From Providencia sp. (GTDB lineage: Bacteria; Pseudomonadota; Gammaproteobacteria; Enterobacterales; Enterobacteriaceae), in the NCBI RefSeq assembly GCF_003533305.1, contig NZ_DOEH01000003.1, positions 1 to 57,152 on the forward strand: a stretch of DNA of 57,152 bases, written 5' to 3'. Position numbers and translations under genes: made by a program. Shown piece after piece: positions 49,395 to 57,152 of this stretch. A model generated the notes under the pieces. That model saw only the letters and a program-made list of their open reading frames with translations, did no database searches and was not told the origin of the DNA. Within the stretch, counting starts at the first letter, position 1. Each line of letters begins with the position of its first letter.

Positions 49395-49399
49395 GCTTA

Positions 49400-51385
49400 T
49401 TACCCTAGGGTGATTTTAGGAATAATAATTTCATTGTACCGTTGTGCAATATTAATGGATTTAACGTTGCCTGAGGATAACGCAATATGCCGTGTAAAAA
49501 ATGGCGTTAATCCTACGTCGTGGGTAGAAAAGAAAATAATCGCATTATCTAGTTCAAATTCTTTTTTCATTAAATTAAGAAATTCGAGTGCATCATGGGA
49601 TGCCATAAATGAAGTAGACTCATCGAGAAAGATAATTTCTGGTTTCTTGAGTAATGTAAGTGCAAGCTGTAATTTTTGCTTTTCACCAGTAGAGGCGGCG
49701 ACATCATTAATTAAGGTATCATCCAAAGTTTCTTTACTAATGGGTAAGGTTGGGCAACATAACTTGGTGATATGAATAATCATCGAATTATCAAAAACAC
49801 CGTGGAAATTAAAATTATCACGGATACTGCCATGAATAAATGTCGAGACACCACTGTGGTAGGAAACTTTTTCTGCGAAAAAGCACTGAGAAATTTCATC
49901 GATATTGACATCATTGATCGTGATATCACCTGATGAGTGTGCTGATGTGCCACAAAGTGCTTTTATTAACGATGTTTTTCCCGATCCAGAGACACCCGTA
50001 ATACCAATAATATCGCCTGAATGAGCTTCAATATCCAGCTGATTAATAATGGTCTTACCGTTAATGTTAATCGTAAGATTTTTTGCACTGAAATGCGCCA
50101 CAGAATCTGTTGTTATGCCATTAACTTTGAAGTGGACCCGTGGGTTAGTTGTTAATTGATTAATGCTCGATTTAATGTGAAATAGATGTGTTTTTACCAT
50201 AAATAAGCGGTTAATAGCGCCTGTAATGGAACTTGAAAGACGACCATTAATTATCATAACAGCAATCACCGAAGCTAAGCTTAAACTACCATCTCCGATA
50301 GCCAAATAGCTGGCTATATACATGACTATCATGGACAAAAATGTATTTACCTTGATAACTTCCATCCAATGATGATTAGCTTCGTTAAGCTTTAATTTTA
50401 TTTTTTCATCTTCATTAGTTTTTACATTAATATATTGCTTAAAATGAGTATTATTAGCAAAATAAAGCTCGTGCTTTTTTTGTTCTAAGGAGTAGTACAT
50501 TGCTGATTTTTCATAGTTAAGACTATTAGCGCGTAACATATTTTTATATGAACGAAAACGAATGTGCAAACATAGAAAAATAAACCCTGCATAGTAGGCG
50601 AGTAGTAATAGCGAATATAGGCCTAACATGCCAATAATACAAAAGGAAAATAAAATGGCTAATCCAATATCATAAATTATTTGAGGTTTGATTTCCCATA
50701 ATTGTAAAATAGAGGCTTCTGTTGTTCTGATTTTTATGGAGGCACTTTTACAGCTAGCCTGTTTTAATAAATTGACAAAATAGCGATTAAAAATACCAAT
50801 GTTAAGCTTTATTTTTTTAATGTTTTGTTCGTGAATAATATGTTTGATAAAAAATTCTAAGCCAATAACGAAAATGAAAATAAAACTGATATACAATAAA
50901 GAACTTACAGATTCGCTATAGACTAACCGAGAGTTAAAAAGGTTTGAGTATAATGGCAGTAGCAGCGCAAACACAATTAAAGGTAATGAGAATAAACTAG
51001 ACTTTGGTGTTAGGTTGAGTAGCGATTGATATATACCATCTTCACTAAGTTTTTTTTCATGAGAAGAAAATGAAAATAAATTTTTACTTTCAATTAGTTG
51101 TGGTGTTATAGCTAGTTCGGTTGTTAAGTTAGTCAACTGACCACTTTGATTTTTGATGATAATATATTTTCCATCTTTTATCTCCATAATGAAGAGTAAA
51201 GGTAGTTTTTTCTCACTGAAATCAATAATTGGGATATATTGATAAGTAAAGAAATCGTTATCAATAAACTCGTTGATATGATTCAGAATATATTTATTAT
51301 CATACGAAATTGCAGGAGTGGTAAAAGGCTCTCCTAATATCTTAAAGTATTGGTTAATTATATCATGGAAATTACTTTCTTTCAT
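49400..51385 (-). CDS. type I secretion ABC transporter (SiiF/HlyB-like)
   Basis: A 661-residue exporter of the HlyB class. The frame is open from 51433, but the ATG at 51385 (MKESNFHD) is preferred; it overlaps the upstream gene by 14 bp. About 1-110 is a degenerate C39-peptidase-like domain lacking an obvious catalytic Cys, then about six transmembrane helices (130-400) and the nucleotide-binding domain. Walker A GVSGSGKT is at 464-471, Walker B EIIFLDES at 583-590 and the H-loop His at 622. The signature is ASTGE (564-568) instead of LSGGQ. It should export the giant adhesin encoded from 55858. Confidence 0.85.
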   Translation of the reverse strand: MKESNFHDIINQYFKILGEPFTTPAISYDNKYILNHINEFIDNDFFTYQYIPIIDFSEKKLPLLFIMEIKDGKYIIIKNQSGQLTNLTTELAITPQLIESKNLFSFSSHEKKLSEDGIYQSLLNLTPKSSLFSLPLIVFALLLPLYSNLFNSRLVYSESVSSLLYISFIFIFVIGLEFFIKHIIHEQNIKKIKLNIGIFNRYFVNLLKQASCKSASIKIRTTEASILQLWEIKPQIIYDIGLAILFSFCIIGMLGLYSLLLLAYYAGFIFLCLHIRFRSYKNMLRANSLNYEKSAMYYSLEQKKHELYFANNTHFKQYINVKTNEDEKIKLKLNEANHHWMEVIKVNTFLSMIVMYIASYLAIGDGSLSLASVIAVMIINGRLSSSITGAINRLFMVKTHLFHIKSSINQLTTNPRVHFKVNGITTDSVAHFSAKNLTININGKTIINQLDIEAHSGDIIGITGVSGSGKTSLIKALCGTSAHSSGDITINDVNIDEISQCFFAEKVSYHSGVSTFIHGSIRDNFNFHGVFDNSMIIHITKLCCPTLPISKETLDDTLINDVAASTGEKQKLQLALTLLKKPEIIFLDESTSFMASHDALEFLNLMKKEFELDNAIIFFSTHDVGLTPFFTRHIALSSGNVKSINIAQRYNEIIIPKITLG

Positions 51386-51848
51386 TTTCTTCACTTTTAA
51401 GGAAGCAAGCATTAACACCGTCACTATCTTCAACAGGTTTTAAGGCTTTAATCGAAATGTTTGGTGTGTTTTTTTTAATTAAGATCGTATTATAAATGGT
51501 GTAAGTCATCGCGGCATCTAAGGATATATTATTGCCATAGCTGCAATAGACATCAATAGATTTAACTTTATTATTATCAATTAGCTTTAATGTATCATGG
51601 CTAAATGTTAATGATTTTATCATGCTATTACCGTTGCCACCTCCATAATTACGGCTATTACTATCGTTATTGCTATTATTGATTTCTGTGGAATCTTCTA
51701 GTTTATCGTCTTCAATTCCCATCAATGTAGCTTTTCCTTTATTTTGTTCGGCAGCCATGGTGCTCGATAATACATTGGCAAGAAGTACCGCCATCAATAA
51801 GGTCATGGTTGCCACAGCAGCGGATAATGCAGAGATAAAACCTAGCAT
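51372..51848 (-). CDS. small membrane protein of the secretion operon, unknown
   Basis: A 158-residue protein not recognised. It has one N-terminal hydrophobic helix (about 3-28), an Asn/Ser/Gly-rich linker (about 50-75, with NNSNNDSN) and a C-terminal domain of about 80 residues with two Cys (YCSYG, NACFLK). It lies 4 bp after the HlyD-like gene and overlaps the ABC gene by 14 bp, so it is a true operon member. In Salmonella SPI-4 this position between siiD and siiF is occupied by the adhesin gene siiE. It could be a periplasmic accessory subunit of the exporter. Confidence 0.75.
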   Translation of the reverse strand: MLGFISALSAAVATMTLLMAVLLANVLSSTMAAEQNKGKATLMGIEDDKLEDSTEINNSNNDSNSRNYGGGNGNSMIKSLTFSHDTLKLIDNNKVKSIDVYCSYGNNISLDAAMTYTIYNTILIKKNTPNISIKALKPVEDSDGVNACFLKSEENERK

Positions 51849-51852
51849 GGGG

Positions 51853-53103
51853 TCACCAAACGTTAAATGTAATGTTATCGCTAATTAATGCGGTTAAATA
51901 ATTAAGAACAGAGATTTTTTTACTTGATATATAGATCATGACAGGCAAGCCATCGTGTTCCGGCAAGATCATCGTATCCTGCTCTGGTGTAATTTGTACG
52001 GAATAAAAACGTTCTTGATTCATTTTTTCACGGTCATTAAAGGAGTCAGCACTAATTTTAGTCACTTTTCCGTGAATGATTTTTTTAAATCCAGGGGAAT
52101 TCACAACTATTTTTGCAGAGAGCTGAAGTGTAATAAAAGGACGGTATTTTGCCAGTATTTTACCTTCAATAACTCTAGCATTTTGTTGTTTTTTAATAAC
52201 CATTATTAAATTTGATGCTTCAACATATGAGCCTTTTTCTAAATCTTTTTCAATGCTTAATACAATACCATTGGCTGGCGATAACACACTGTTTGCCCTT
52301 ATCTTATTTCTCAATAGTTCCATCTGCCCACTATTTTCTAATTTCTCTTTTTTGAGTCTATTGAGCTGAGTTTCATTTTCTTGAATCTCATTGATAAGAC
52401 GAGCAGTATATTTTTTTTCGGACAGTGCGATTTCTCGTAATAATCCTTGAGAATTTAATTCGCCAGTTGTCATAAGGGCATTCGTTCTACTGATATCTGC
52501 ATTGTTATTCAATTTTTCAATTTCAGGAGCATGTGCATTTTTTAGTAGAATCTCTTTTTTTTTCAAAATATTAATTTGATTTTCTAATTCACTTGATTCT
52601 TTAATTTGTGCAATATATTTAGCTCTTAAATTGTTTATTTCCATATGTAATAGAATATATTCATATAATTCTCTGTATGCACTTAATTTTTTGCTTTTTA
52701 AGCTACTTGAGACTGAAAAATATTCAGACTCATTACTAATTTCCCCATCAAGAATTTTATTCAACAAATTTTTGTTTTCTTCTAACTCATTAATTTTCTC
52801 ATTAGAAAAATCGACTAAATTAGTTAATGTTTTTTCTTGATGAAATACATCTAAATTTGTATAGGAAAATAAAATTTGGTCTTTATTTACCTTATCCCCT
52901 GTTTTAATATTAAATTGATTGATAAATCCAGATGCAGGGCTTACTATCTCTAATCTATTTGATACCCCAGAGATGATACCTTCCCCTGGTGAAGAAATTT
53001 CAATTTTAGCTAATAGTATATAACCGATAAATATAGATGTTATACCAATTAGTATTTTTACTTTTTTAGATAATTGATACGGTTTTTTAAAATTAATTTT
53101 CAA
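51853..53103 (-). CDS. HlyD-family membrane fusion protein (SiiD-like)
   Basis: A 416-residue periplasmic adaptor linking the ABC exporter to the outer-membrane channel. One transmembrane helix at about 15-33. The first lipoyl half follows (VSPASGFINQFNIKTGDKVNKDQ near 50-72), then a long coiled coil (about 85-260), the second lipoyl half (SPANGIVLSIEKDLEKGSYVEA near 272-293) and a beta-barrel. Its start overlaps the TolC-like gene by 11 bp and its stop is 4 bp from the next ATG. Confidence 0.9.
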   Translation of the reverse strand: MKINFKKPYQLSKKVKILIGITSIFIGYILLAKIEISSPGEGIISGVSNRLEIVSPASGFINQFNIKTGDKVNKDQILFSYTNLDVFHQEKTLTNLVDFSNEKINELEENKNLLNKILDGEISNESEYFSVSSSLKSKKLSAYRELYEYILLHMEINNLRAKYIAQIKESSELENQINILKKKEILLKNAHAPEIEKLNNNADISRTNALMTTGELNSQGLLREIALSEKKYTARLINEIQENETQLNRLKKEKLENSGQMELLRNKIRANSVLSPANGIVLSIEKDLEKGSYVEASNLIMVIKKQQNARVIEGKILAKYRPFITLQLSAKIVVNSPGFKKIIHGKVTKISADSFNDREKMNQERFYSVQITPEQDTMILPEHDGLPVMIYISSKKISVLNYLTALISDNITFNVW

Positions 53104-54316
53104 TTTCGATTAATTTCCCTGTTAAATGGATGTATTCCATCTTATTTTTCATATCTTCGATCATAAGTTCAGCAATGCGTTTCTCCATTGTTAGCATATC
53201 AAATAAAGTATTTACCATTTCATAGAAAGAAGATTGCGATATTTCATATTCTCTTTTTTGACTTTTAATAATAGAATGCATCGTTTTACGTTGCTGTTGC
53301 AATCCGGATAACTCTGCTGTATTTGAATTAGATATCAATTTTAGATTTTTAATTTTTGCGGCTGATTCCTTATATTTATAATCAGCTTTAGTTTTTGTTG
53401 CTTCATATAATTTTAGTTGAGATTTTTCATTGAGTACTTTATCTATATCAAAAACGTTTAACTTTACCTCCATGCCCATGTAAGACTCGTTACGATTTCT
53501 GGTTTGATCAAGATACCGTTCTTCGGCGATGAGACTAACATTAAGGAAAGAGTTTTGCTGATAAGCATTTTCTCTCATGGTATCAGCTTGCATACGTAGT
53601 ATATTATATTCGGTATTTTGCTGAGTATTCTCACTATCAATAATGGTAGATTCTAGGTTTTTTAGTAAGACTTTTGGAATTTTAACACCTTCAGGCGGAA
53701 AAATAATTCCCGATGAAAGTTCAACATTTGATTTATATTGTTCAATTTCTCTTTCTATATTTTGTAGTTCTGCTTCAATTCGTTGGATTAACAAAGAAGC
53801 CTGTTCTACATCACTGTATTTAGCTATACCACTTTTATATCGATGAGTAATTAGCTTGAAAATATTTTTAGCATCACTATTTAGATTAGCTGTTGTTTTA
53901 GTTAGCTCATTGAGATAATAAATTCCAATTAGATTATTAGTTGTAGATGCATAAAGCTCTTCTTTTTCTTTATTTAGTGATAGCTCTGAAACTTTTAATC
54001 TTAGGTTTTTTTCATTGAAGCGATGACTTAATGTACTATCATATACCAACGAAGTTGCAGTAATGTTGTTACTTACACTGCTATCACTATTTTTTATTTT
54101 TCCTGAAGCTGATATTTTCGGAAGGTAATAATAATCTGTCTGTTTGGCTTTGAGGTTTTCAGCTTCCAACTCTAATGTTTTTATTTTGATCGGGTTTGAG
54201 TTTTCTAATACACGATTAATGAAGGAGTGAAAGCTTTCAACATCCTGAGTAGCTATACTATAACTTGATGATAATAGGCAAAATAATAACCCTAAAGTGA
54301 TATTCTTAGTACGCAT
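53093..54316 (-). CDS. TolC-like outer-membrane channel (SiiC-like)
   Basis: A 407-residue outer-membrane efflux protein. Signal peptide about 1-22 (ending SIATQ). Two coiled-coil halves of the OEP fold are visible: NPIKIKTLELEAENLKAKQ and ISASGKIKN at the start of the first, and a second set around 230-400 (LRMQADTMRENAYQQNSFLNV, EYEISQSSFYEMVNTLFDML). It is shorter than TolC itself and dedicated to this secretion operon. It is 3 bp after the MotA-like gene and overlaps the HlyD-like gene. Confidence 0.88.
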   Translation of the reverse strand: MRTKNITLGLLFCLLSSSYSIATQDVESFHSFINRVLENSNPIKIKTLELEAENLKAKQTDYYYLPKISASGKIKNSDSSVSNNITATSLVYDSTLSHRFNEKNLRLKVSELSLNKEKEELYASTTNNLIGIYYLNELTKTTANLNSDAKNIFKLITHRYKSGIAKYSDVEQASLLIQRIEAELQNIEREIEQYKSNVELSSGIIFPPEGVKIPKVLLKNLESTIIDSENTQQNTEYNILRMQADTMRENAYQQNSFLNVSLIAEERYLDQTRNRNESYMGMEVKLNVFDIDKVLNEKSQLKLYEATKTKADYKYKESAAKIKNLKLISNSNTAELSGLQQQRKTMHSIIKSQKREYEISQSSFYEMVNTLFDMLTMEKRIAELMIEDMKNKMEYIHLTGKLIEIEN

Positions 54317-54319
54317 GTG

Positions 54320-55186
54320 CTACTCCATTGATAATAGTGTTAATAATTTTTTTCTGCTTTCAATGGTGTTTTCTTTTAGCCATTGCGTGGTGTGTTCAAT
54401 TCTTGACATTTCCTCTGATATTTTTTCATTCTCCGTTTTTCGAGTTATTTGTTCTTCCAATAAATAGGTGGCTAATTTTATTTTCCAGTCGTCATCAGCC
54501 GTTTTTATTGATTTTAAAACCGATAAATTTTGTTGTGCTGTGGTGCATAAAGTTAAGAGATGTTCTGAAATTTCACTAGCTAGATCGTTATTTTCAGATG
54601 TGGAAATCACTTTTTGCGCTATATTTATATTTACTTTTTGTAATGTATTCAGTGTTTCTTGGATATTATTGAGCTCTTCTGTATATGTTGCTGTTTTTTC
54701 TTTTATTTTTTTACTTTCTTTTTGATAGAAAAAGTGAAAGAAATTCAAACTTACTAGTAGCAATACTGAAATAGAGACGCCAAGAATGGATGTTAAGAAT
54801 GCAAAAGACATTGAATTAAGCGCCATAGAGATAGATGAAATCATGGCATTCATTTTCTCTGAAATATCTCCATCCCCTCCAAGTGATGCTGAAATAGCAG
54901 TGATCATCCCTGTTAATCCAATAAAAGTACCGATTAATCCTAATGACACAGTTACCGATGCGGATAGCTTTGTTTGGTTTGAAAGGAGTATATAGTTACT
55001 TTGCTTATTTTTATTACATAAGCGATGAAATAAAAAAATAATGAGAGGGTAAATATAAATTCCAATCATAGTGTAGCTTATTTCTGGAGCGAGTAGTAAA
55101 CATTGCTGAATCATTTCTCGTACTGATTGTAATAAAAAACAAGCGAGAAATGTTGCGGCATAAAAAAATAGTCCAAGATAATACAT
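54320..55186 (-). CDS. MotA/TolQ/ExbB-like proton channel protein (SiiB-like role)
   Basis: A 288-residue inner-membrane protein. The frame reaches a GTG at 55237, but the ATG at 55186 (MYYLGLFFYA) is chosen: it lies one base after the upstream stop. Four helices: about 3-20, 36-56, 78-100 and 127-147. The MotA/ExbB signature SLGLIGTFIGL is at 81-91 and SFAFLTSILG at 127-136. A long coiled-coil tail (about 155-280) is cytoplasmic. Salmonella SPI-4 encodes a MotAB-like pair, SiiA and SiiB, needed for adhesin function; the same role is inferred here. Confidence 0.82.
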   Translation of the reverse strand: MYYLGLFFYAATFLACFLLQSVREMIQQCLLLAPEISYTMIGIYIYPLIIFLFHRLCNKNKQSNYILLSNQTKLSASVTVSLGLIGTFIGLTGMITAISASLGGDGDISEKMNAMISSISMALNSMSFAFLTSILGVSISVLLLVSLNFFHFFYQKESKKIKEKTATYTEELNNIQETLNTLQKVNINIAQKVISTSENNDLASEISEHLLTLCTTAQQNLSVLKSIKTADDDWKIKLATYLLEEQITRKTENEKISEEMSRIEHTTQWLKENTIESRKKLLTLLSME

Positions 55187-55187
55187 T

Positions 55188-55649
55188 TTATTTATAATCC
55201 CAATAAATACATGAGTTCCAACCTGGGCAATATTCACTTGTTCCTTGTTTTAGAACAACTTCCTTATTAATTCCCAAGTTTTTAATTAGTGATGCCATAT
55301 AAAGAAGGTTATAGGTGCTTTTTTCTTTGCTGTGGCTTATTCGATCATTTATATAACTGCTTATTATTATTTTTTCATTCTTTGACTTTATTATTTCATT
55401 GTTTAGTAAGGATATTTCACTATTTGATAAATGAATTCCCCCCTTGAAATAAATTCGTTTTTTTTGTAGGTCTATTTGAGTCTCTTCAAATCTTAATTCA
55501 CCATAATTAATATAGGTTTCTGCGGTTTTCATTCCGCTAAAAATAAATACCATGGAGACTAAAATTATGATACATAGCGTTCCACTTAACCCATCAACCA
55601 TAGGTGCTAGTTCTTCATCTGAGCTGTCATCATCATCTTCTTCTATCAT
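55188..55649 (-). CDS. MotB/ExbD-like proton channel partner (SiiA-like role)
   Basis: A 153-residue single-pass inner-membrane protein. An acidic N-terminus (EEDDDDSSDEE) precedes LAPMVDGLSGTL and one helix at about 22-39. Asp19 sits where MotB, ExbD and TolR carry the proton-carrying Asp. The periplasmic part contains a region like the core of an OmpA-type peptidoglycan-binding domain (KIIISSYINDR, then NLLYMASLIKNLGI) and a Cys pair near the end (YCPGWNSC). It is the first gene of the minus-strand secretion operon, divergent from the adhesin. Confidence 0.75.
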   Translation of the reverse strand: MIEEDDDDSSDEELAPMVDGLSGTLCIIILVSMVFIFSGMKTAETYINYGELRFEETQIDLQKKRIYFKGGIHLSNSEISLLNNEIIKSKNEKIIISSYINDRISHSKEKSTYNLLYMASLIKNLGINKEVVLKQGTSEYCPGWNSCIYWDYK

Positions 55650-55857
55650 TATAGTTTCAATGCCATTATTAATTTAGGTTTATATTATATTCGCTATTTA
55701 AATTAACTCACTTGAGTTTAAGCTCAAAAGAAAGGAGTATCAGACCAATTTATGTTAGCTGAAATATTATCGTTAATTAAAGGTATATAATAATTTCATT
55801 GATGACGGCTAACTATTATTAGCTGAATAATCCACTTTTAACATAATGAAATAGAAT
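55650..55857. promoter_or_regulatory. divergent promoter region of the secretion operon and adhesin
   Basis: A 208-bp AT-rich gap with no gene. A small inverted repeat GCTAA-N6-TTAGC is at 55808-55823. Both transcripts should start here; no clear -35/-10 pair could be assigned with confidence. Confidence 0.45.
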
Positions 55858-57152
55858 ATGATTAATGAAATTGGCTCGATTGAATCAAAAAATATAGAAA
55901 TTAAAAAATTTAAAGTACAGGGGCTTGATTTAATCGTAACGAAGCCTGACGGCTCCATTGAAGTTATTAAAAATGGATTGTCTGAAATTATTTTAGGTAA
56001 TATGAGCTTATCGACTGAGCAAGGGACTATTCTTTCACAAGATGAAATTTTATCATCTATAACATTAAATGTCGGTGCTGATGCGGTTTATATCAAAGAG
56101 CAGTTTACGAGTGATACTGTCGAGTTTGCTGATAGCCAGAACATGTCAAATAATAATGAGGAAGGGGTTAACGAACAGAAAGTATTTGGGGATAAGCTGG
56201 CAGAGCTAAATCAACAAAACCAAAAACTCGAGCAAACACTTCATATGCTGTCATCAGAAAAAGCTGAACAAGAGGCATTATTGAGCTCGTCACTTACAAA
56301 ATTAACGGAAGTGAAAAAACAATTAAATCAAAAATCAGAAAAACAAAATCAAGATACCTCAAATGATATCTCTTTTTCTTCGCCCTCTGTATCCACGACC
56401 ACCCAAGGCAATTCTTCATCATCATCTTCTTCTTCTCAACCTGCAAATAATTCACCTATCACTCCATTGATCGTTAAGCCAAAGATTCAGGCTTTTATTC
56501 GAGGGGAATTAAGCGAAGAGTCTGGGAAAAAAAGCGACAATATTTCGAATACTAGCACGCCAACATTTATCGGAATTGTTTCTCCCGATAGCCAGGCTCA
56601 CTTATCGATTAATGGCGTGAAATACCCTATCAAAGCAGATAAAGATGGTAATTGGTCACTAAAGATGATCCACCCTTTAAAAGATGATCTCTATGAATAT
56701 ACACTGATGGCATCAAACGGAGTGGACAAACCCGTTACGGTGAGTGGCAAATTTACGGTTGATACGCGGTTAGATAGCCTTTTTGTTTGTTTAGATGAGC
56801 ATTCGGATAGTGGCATTTTAGGGGATAAATTAACCAATAATAAGCTCCCTACTTTTTCAGGAAAAACAGAAGCGGGTAGTCGAGTTACATTAACCATTGC
56901 AGGGCAAACATTACAGACAATTACGGATACGCAAGGTATATGGCGCATTAGTGTTGAAAAGCCACTGGTAGATGGAGAGGCAATATATCAAGTAACGGCT
57001 ACGGATGTGGCCGGCAACAGCAAAACATTAACTGAGTCCGTGCAGATCAAAACGACATTGTTGCCGACAACCCTGCAACTAAATGGTCGAGCTGACTTTC
57101 TCACTCATCAAACCACCCCGACATTATCGGGGCACTCGGAAGCGCATGCTGA
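55858..57152 (+). CDS. giant Ig-repeat adhesin secreted by type I system (SiiE/BapA-like), 3' end beyond the window
   Basis: An uninterrupted frame of 431 codons from the ATG at 55858 to the window end, with no stop. Residues about 15-95 form a beta-rich prefix domain like that of BapA/SiiE-type adhesins (LDLIVTKPDGSIEVIKNG, DAVYIKEQ). A coiled coil spans about 106-166 (LAELNQQNQKLEQTLHMLSSE), a Ser-rich linker about 170-200 (eight Ser in a row), and then Ig-like repeats begin at about 232, 330 and 420 (TPTFIGIVSP, LPTFSGKTEAGS, TPTLSGHSEA). It is divergent from its probable exporter. The Shine-Dalgarno is poor. Confidence 0.88.
   Translation, partial: MINEIGSIESKNIEIKKFKVQGLDLIVTKPDGSIEVIKNGLSEIILGNMSLSTEQGTILSQDEILSSITLNVGADAVYIKEQFTSDTVEFADSQNMSNNNEEGVNEQKVFGDKLAELNQQNQKLEQTLHMLSSEKAEQEALLSSSLTKLTEVKKQLNQKSEKQNQDTSNDISFSSPSVSTTTQGNSSSSSSSSQPANNSPITPLIVKPKIQAFIRGELSEESGKKSDNISNTSTPTFIGIVSPDSQAHLSINGVKYPIKADKDGNWSLKMIHPLKDDLYEYTLMASNGVDKPVTVSGKFTVDTRLDSLFVCLDEHSDSGILGDKLTNNKLPTFSGKTEAGSRVTLTIAGQTLQTITDTQGIWRISVEKPLVDGEAIYQVTATDVAGNSKTLTESVQIKTTLLPTTLQLNGRADFLTHQTTPTLSGHSEAHA

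Noticed and set aside
56691..56948. 85-codon minus-strand frame near the right edge
   Set aside because: It lies entirely within the uninterrupted adhesin frame starting at 55858, which has clear Ig-like repeats.

Overview
The window looks like a chromosomal segment of a low-GC enterobacterium of the family Morganellaceae, most likely Providencia or a close relative (inference from gene content, protein similarity recalled from memory and AT-rich codon use). The backbone follows the E. coli 90-92 min order metA-aceBAK ... iclR-metH ... lysC-pgi ... ubiCA-plsB-dgkA-lexA-(dinF absent)-zur, interrupted by several accessory blocks. No tRNA, rRNA, insertion sequence, prophage or CRISPR array was seen.

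Layout: (1) 1-6424, metA with a MetJ operator, then the glyoxylate operon aceBAK with a conserved IclR-type operator and a terminator-like hairpin between aceA and aceK. (2) 6968-9484, the Entner-Doudoroff genes edd-eda on the minus strand with a perfect GntR operator upstream. (3) 9826-12765, a small AT-rich cassette: a DUF1460 cell-wall amidase, an MrpJ-like XRE regulator and the lipoprotein amidase AmiD, with long, hairpin-rich spacers. (4) 12829-19897, iclR, metH, an unrecognised gene and a Sel1-repeat protein. (5) 20040-29740, lysC, pgi, ubiC-ubiA, plsB, dgkA, lexA (two SOS boxes) and zur. (6) 30709-37115, a chaperone-usher fimbrial operon resembling MR/P without mrpB, mrpI and mrpJ, ending in an MrpH-like tip adhesin. 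It is followed convergently by a membrane-bound CadC/MarT-type regulator and a FidL-like protein.

(7) 39160-45796 is the most interesting block: a translationally coupled operon of a Tat-type periplasmic binding protein, FecCD permease, ABC ATPase, SAM methyltransferase and ModD, then a terminator and a separately promoted TonB-dependent receptor. The regions upstream of the binding-protein gene and of the receptor gene each carry a 24-bp dyad, CGnTGTAT-N8-ATATArCG, with the geometry of the E. coli modA ModE operator as I recall it. I read this as a ModE-controlled, TonB-dependent molybdenum or tungsten acquisition system, possibly for a modified chelate.

(8) 45999-49315 is gntR-gntK-gntU with two abutting GntR operators, so the local GntR probably also controls the edd-eda operator about 37 kb away. 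(9) 49400-57152 is a type I secretion system resembling Salmonella SPI-4 (sii): an ABC exporter, a small membrane protein, an HlyD adaptor, a TolC-like channel and a MotA/ExbB plus MotB/ExbD-like pair, with a giant Ig-repeat adhesin gene divergently transcribed from 55858 and running off the right edge of the window.
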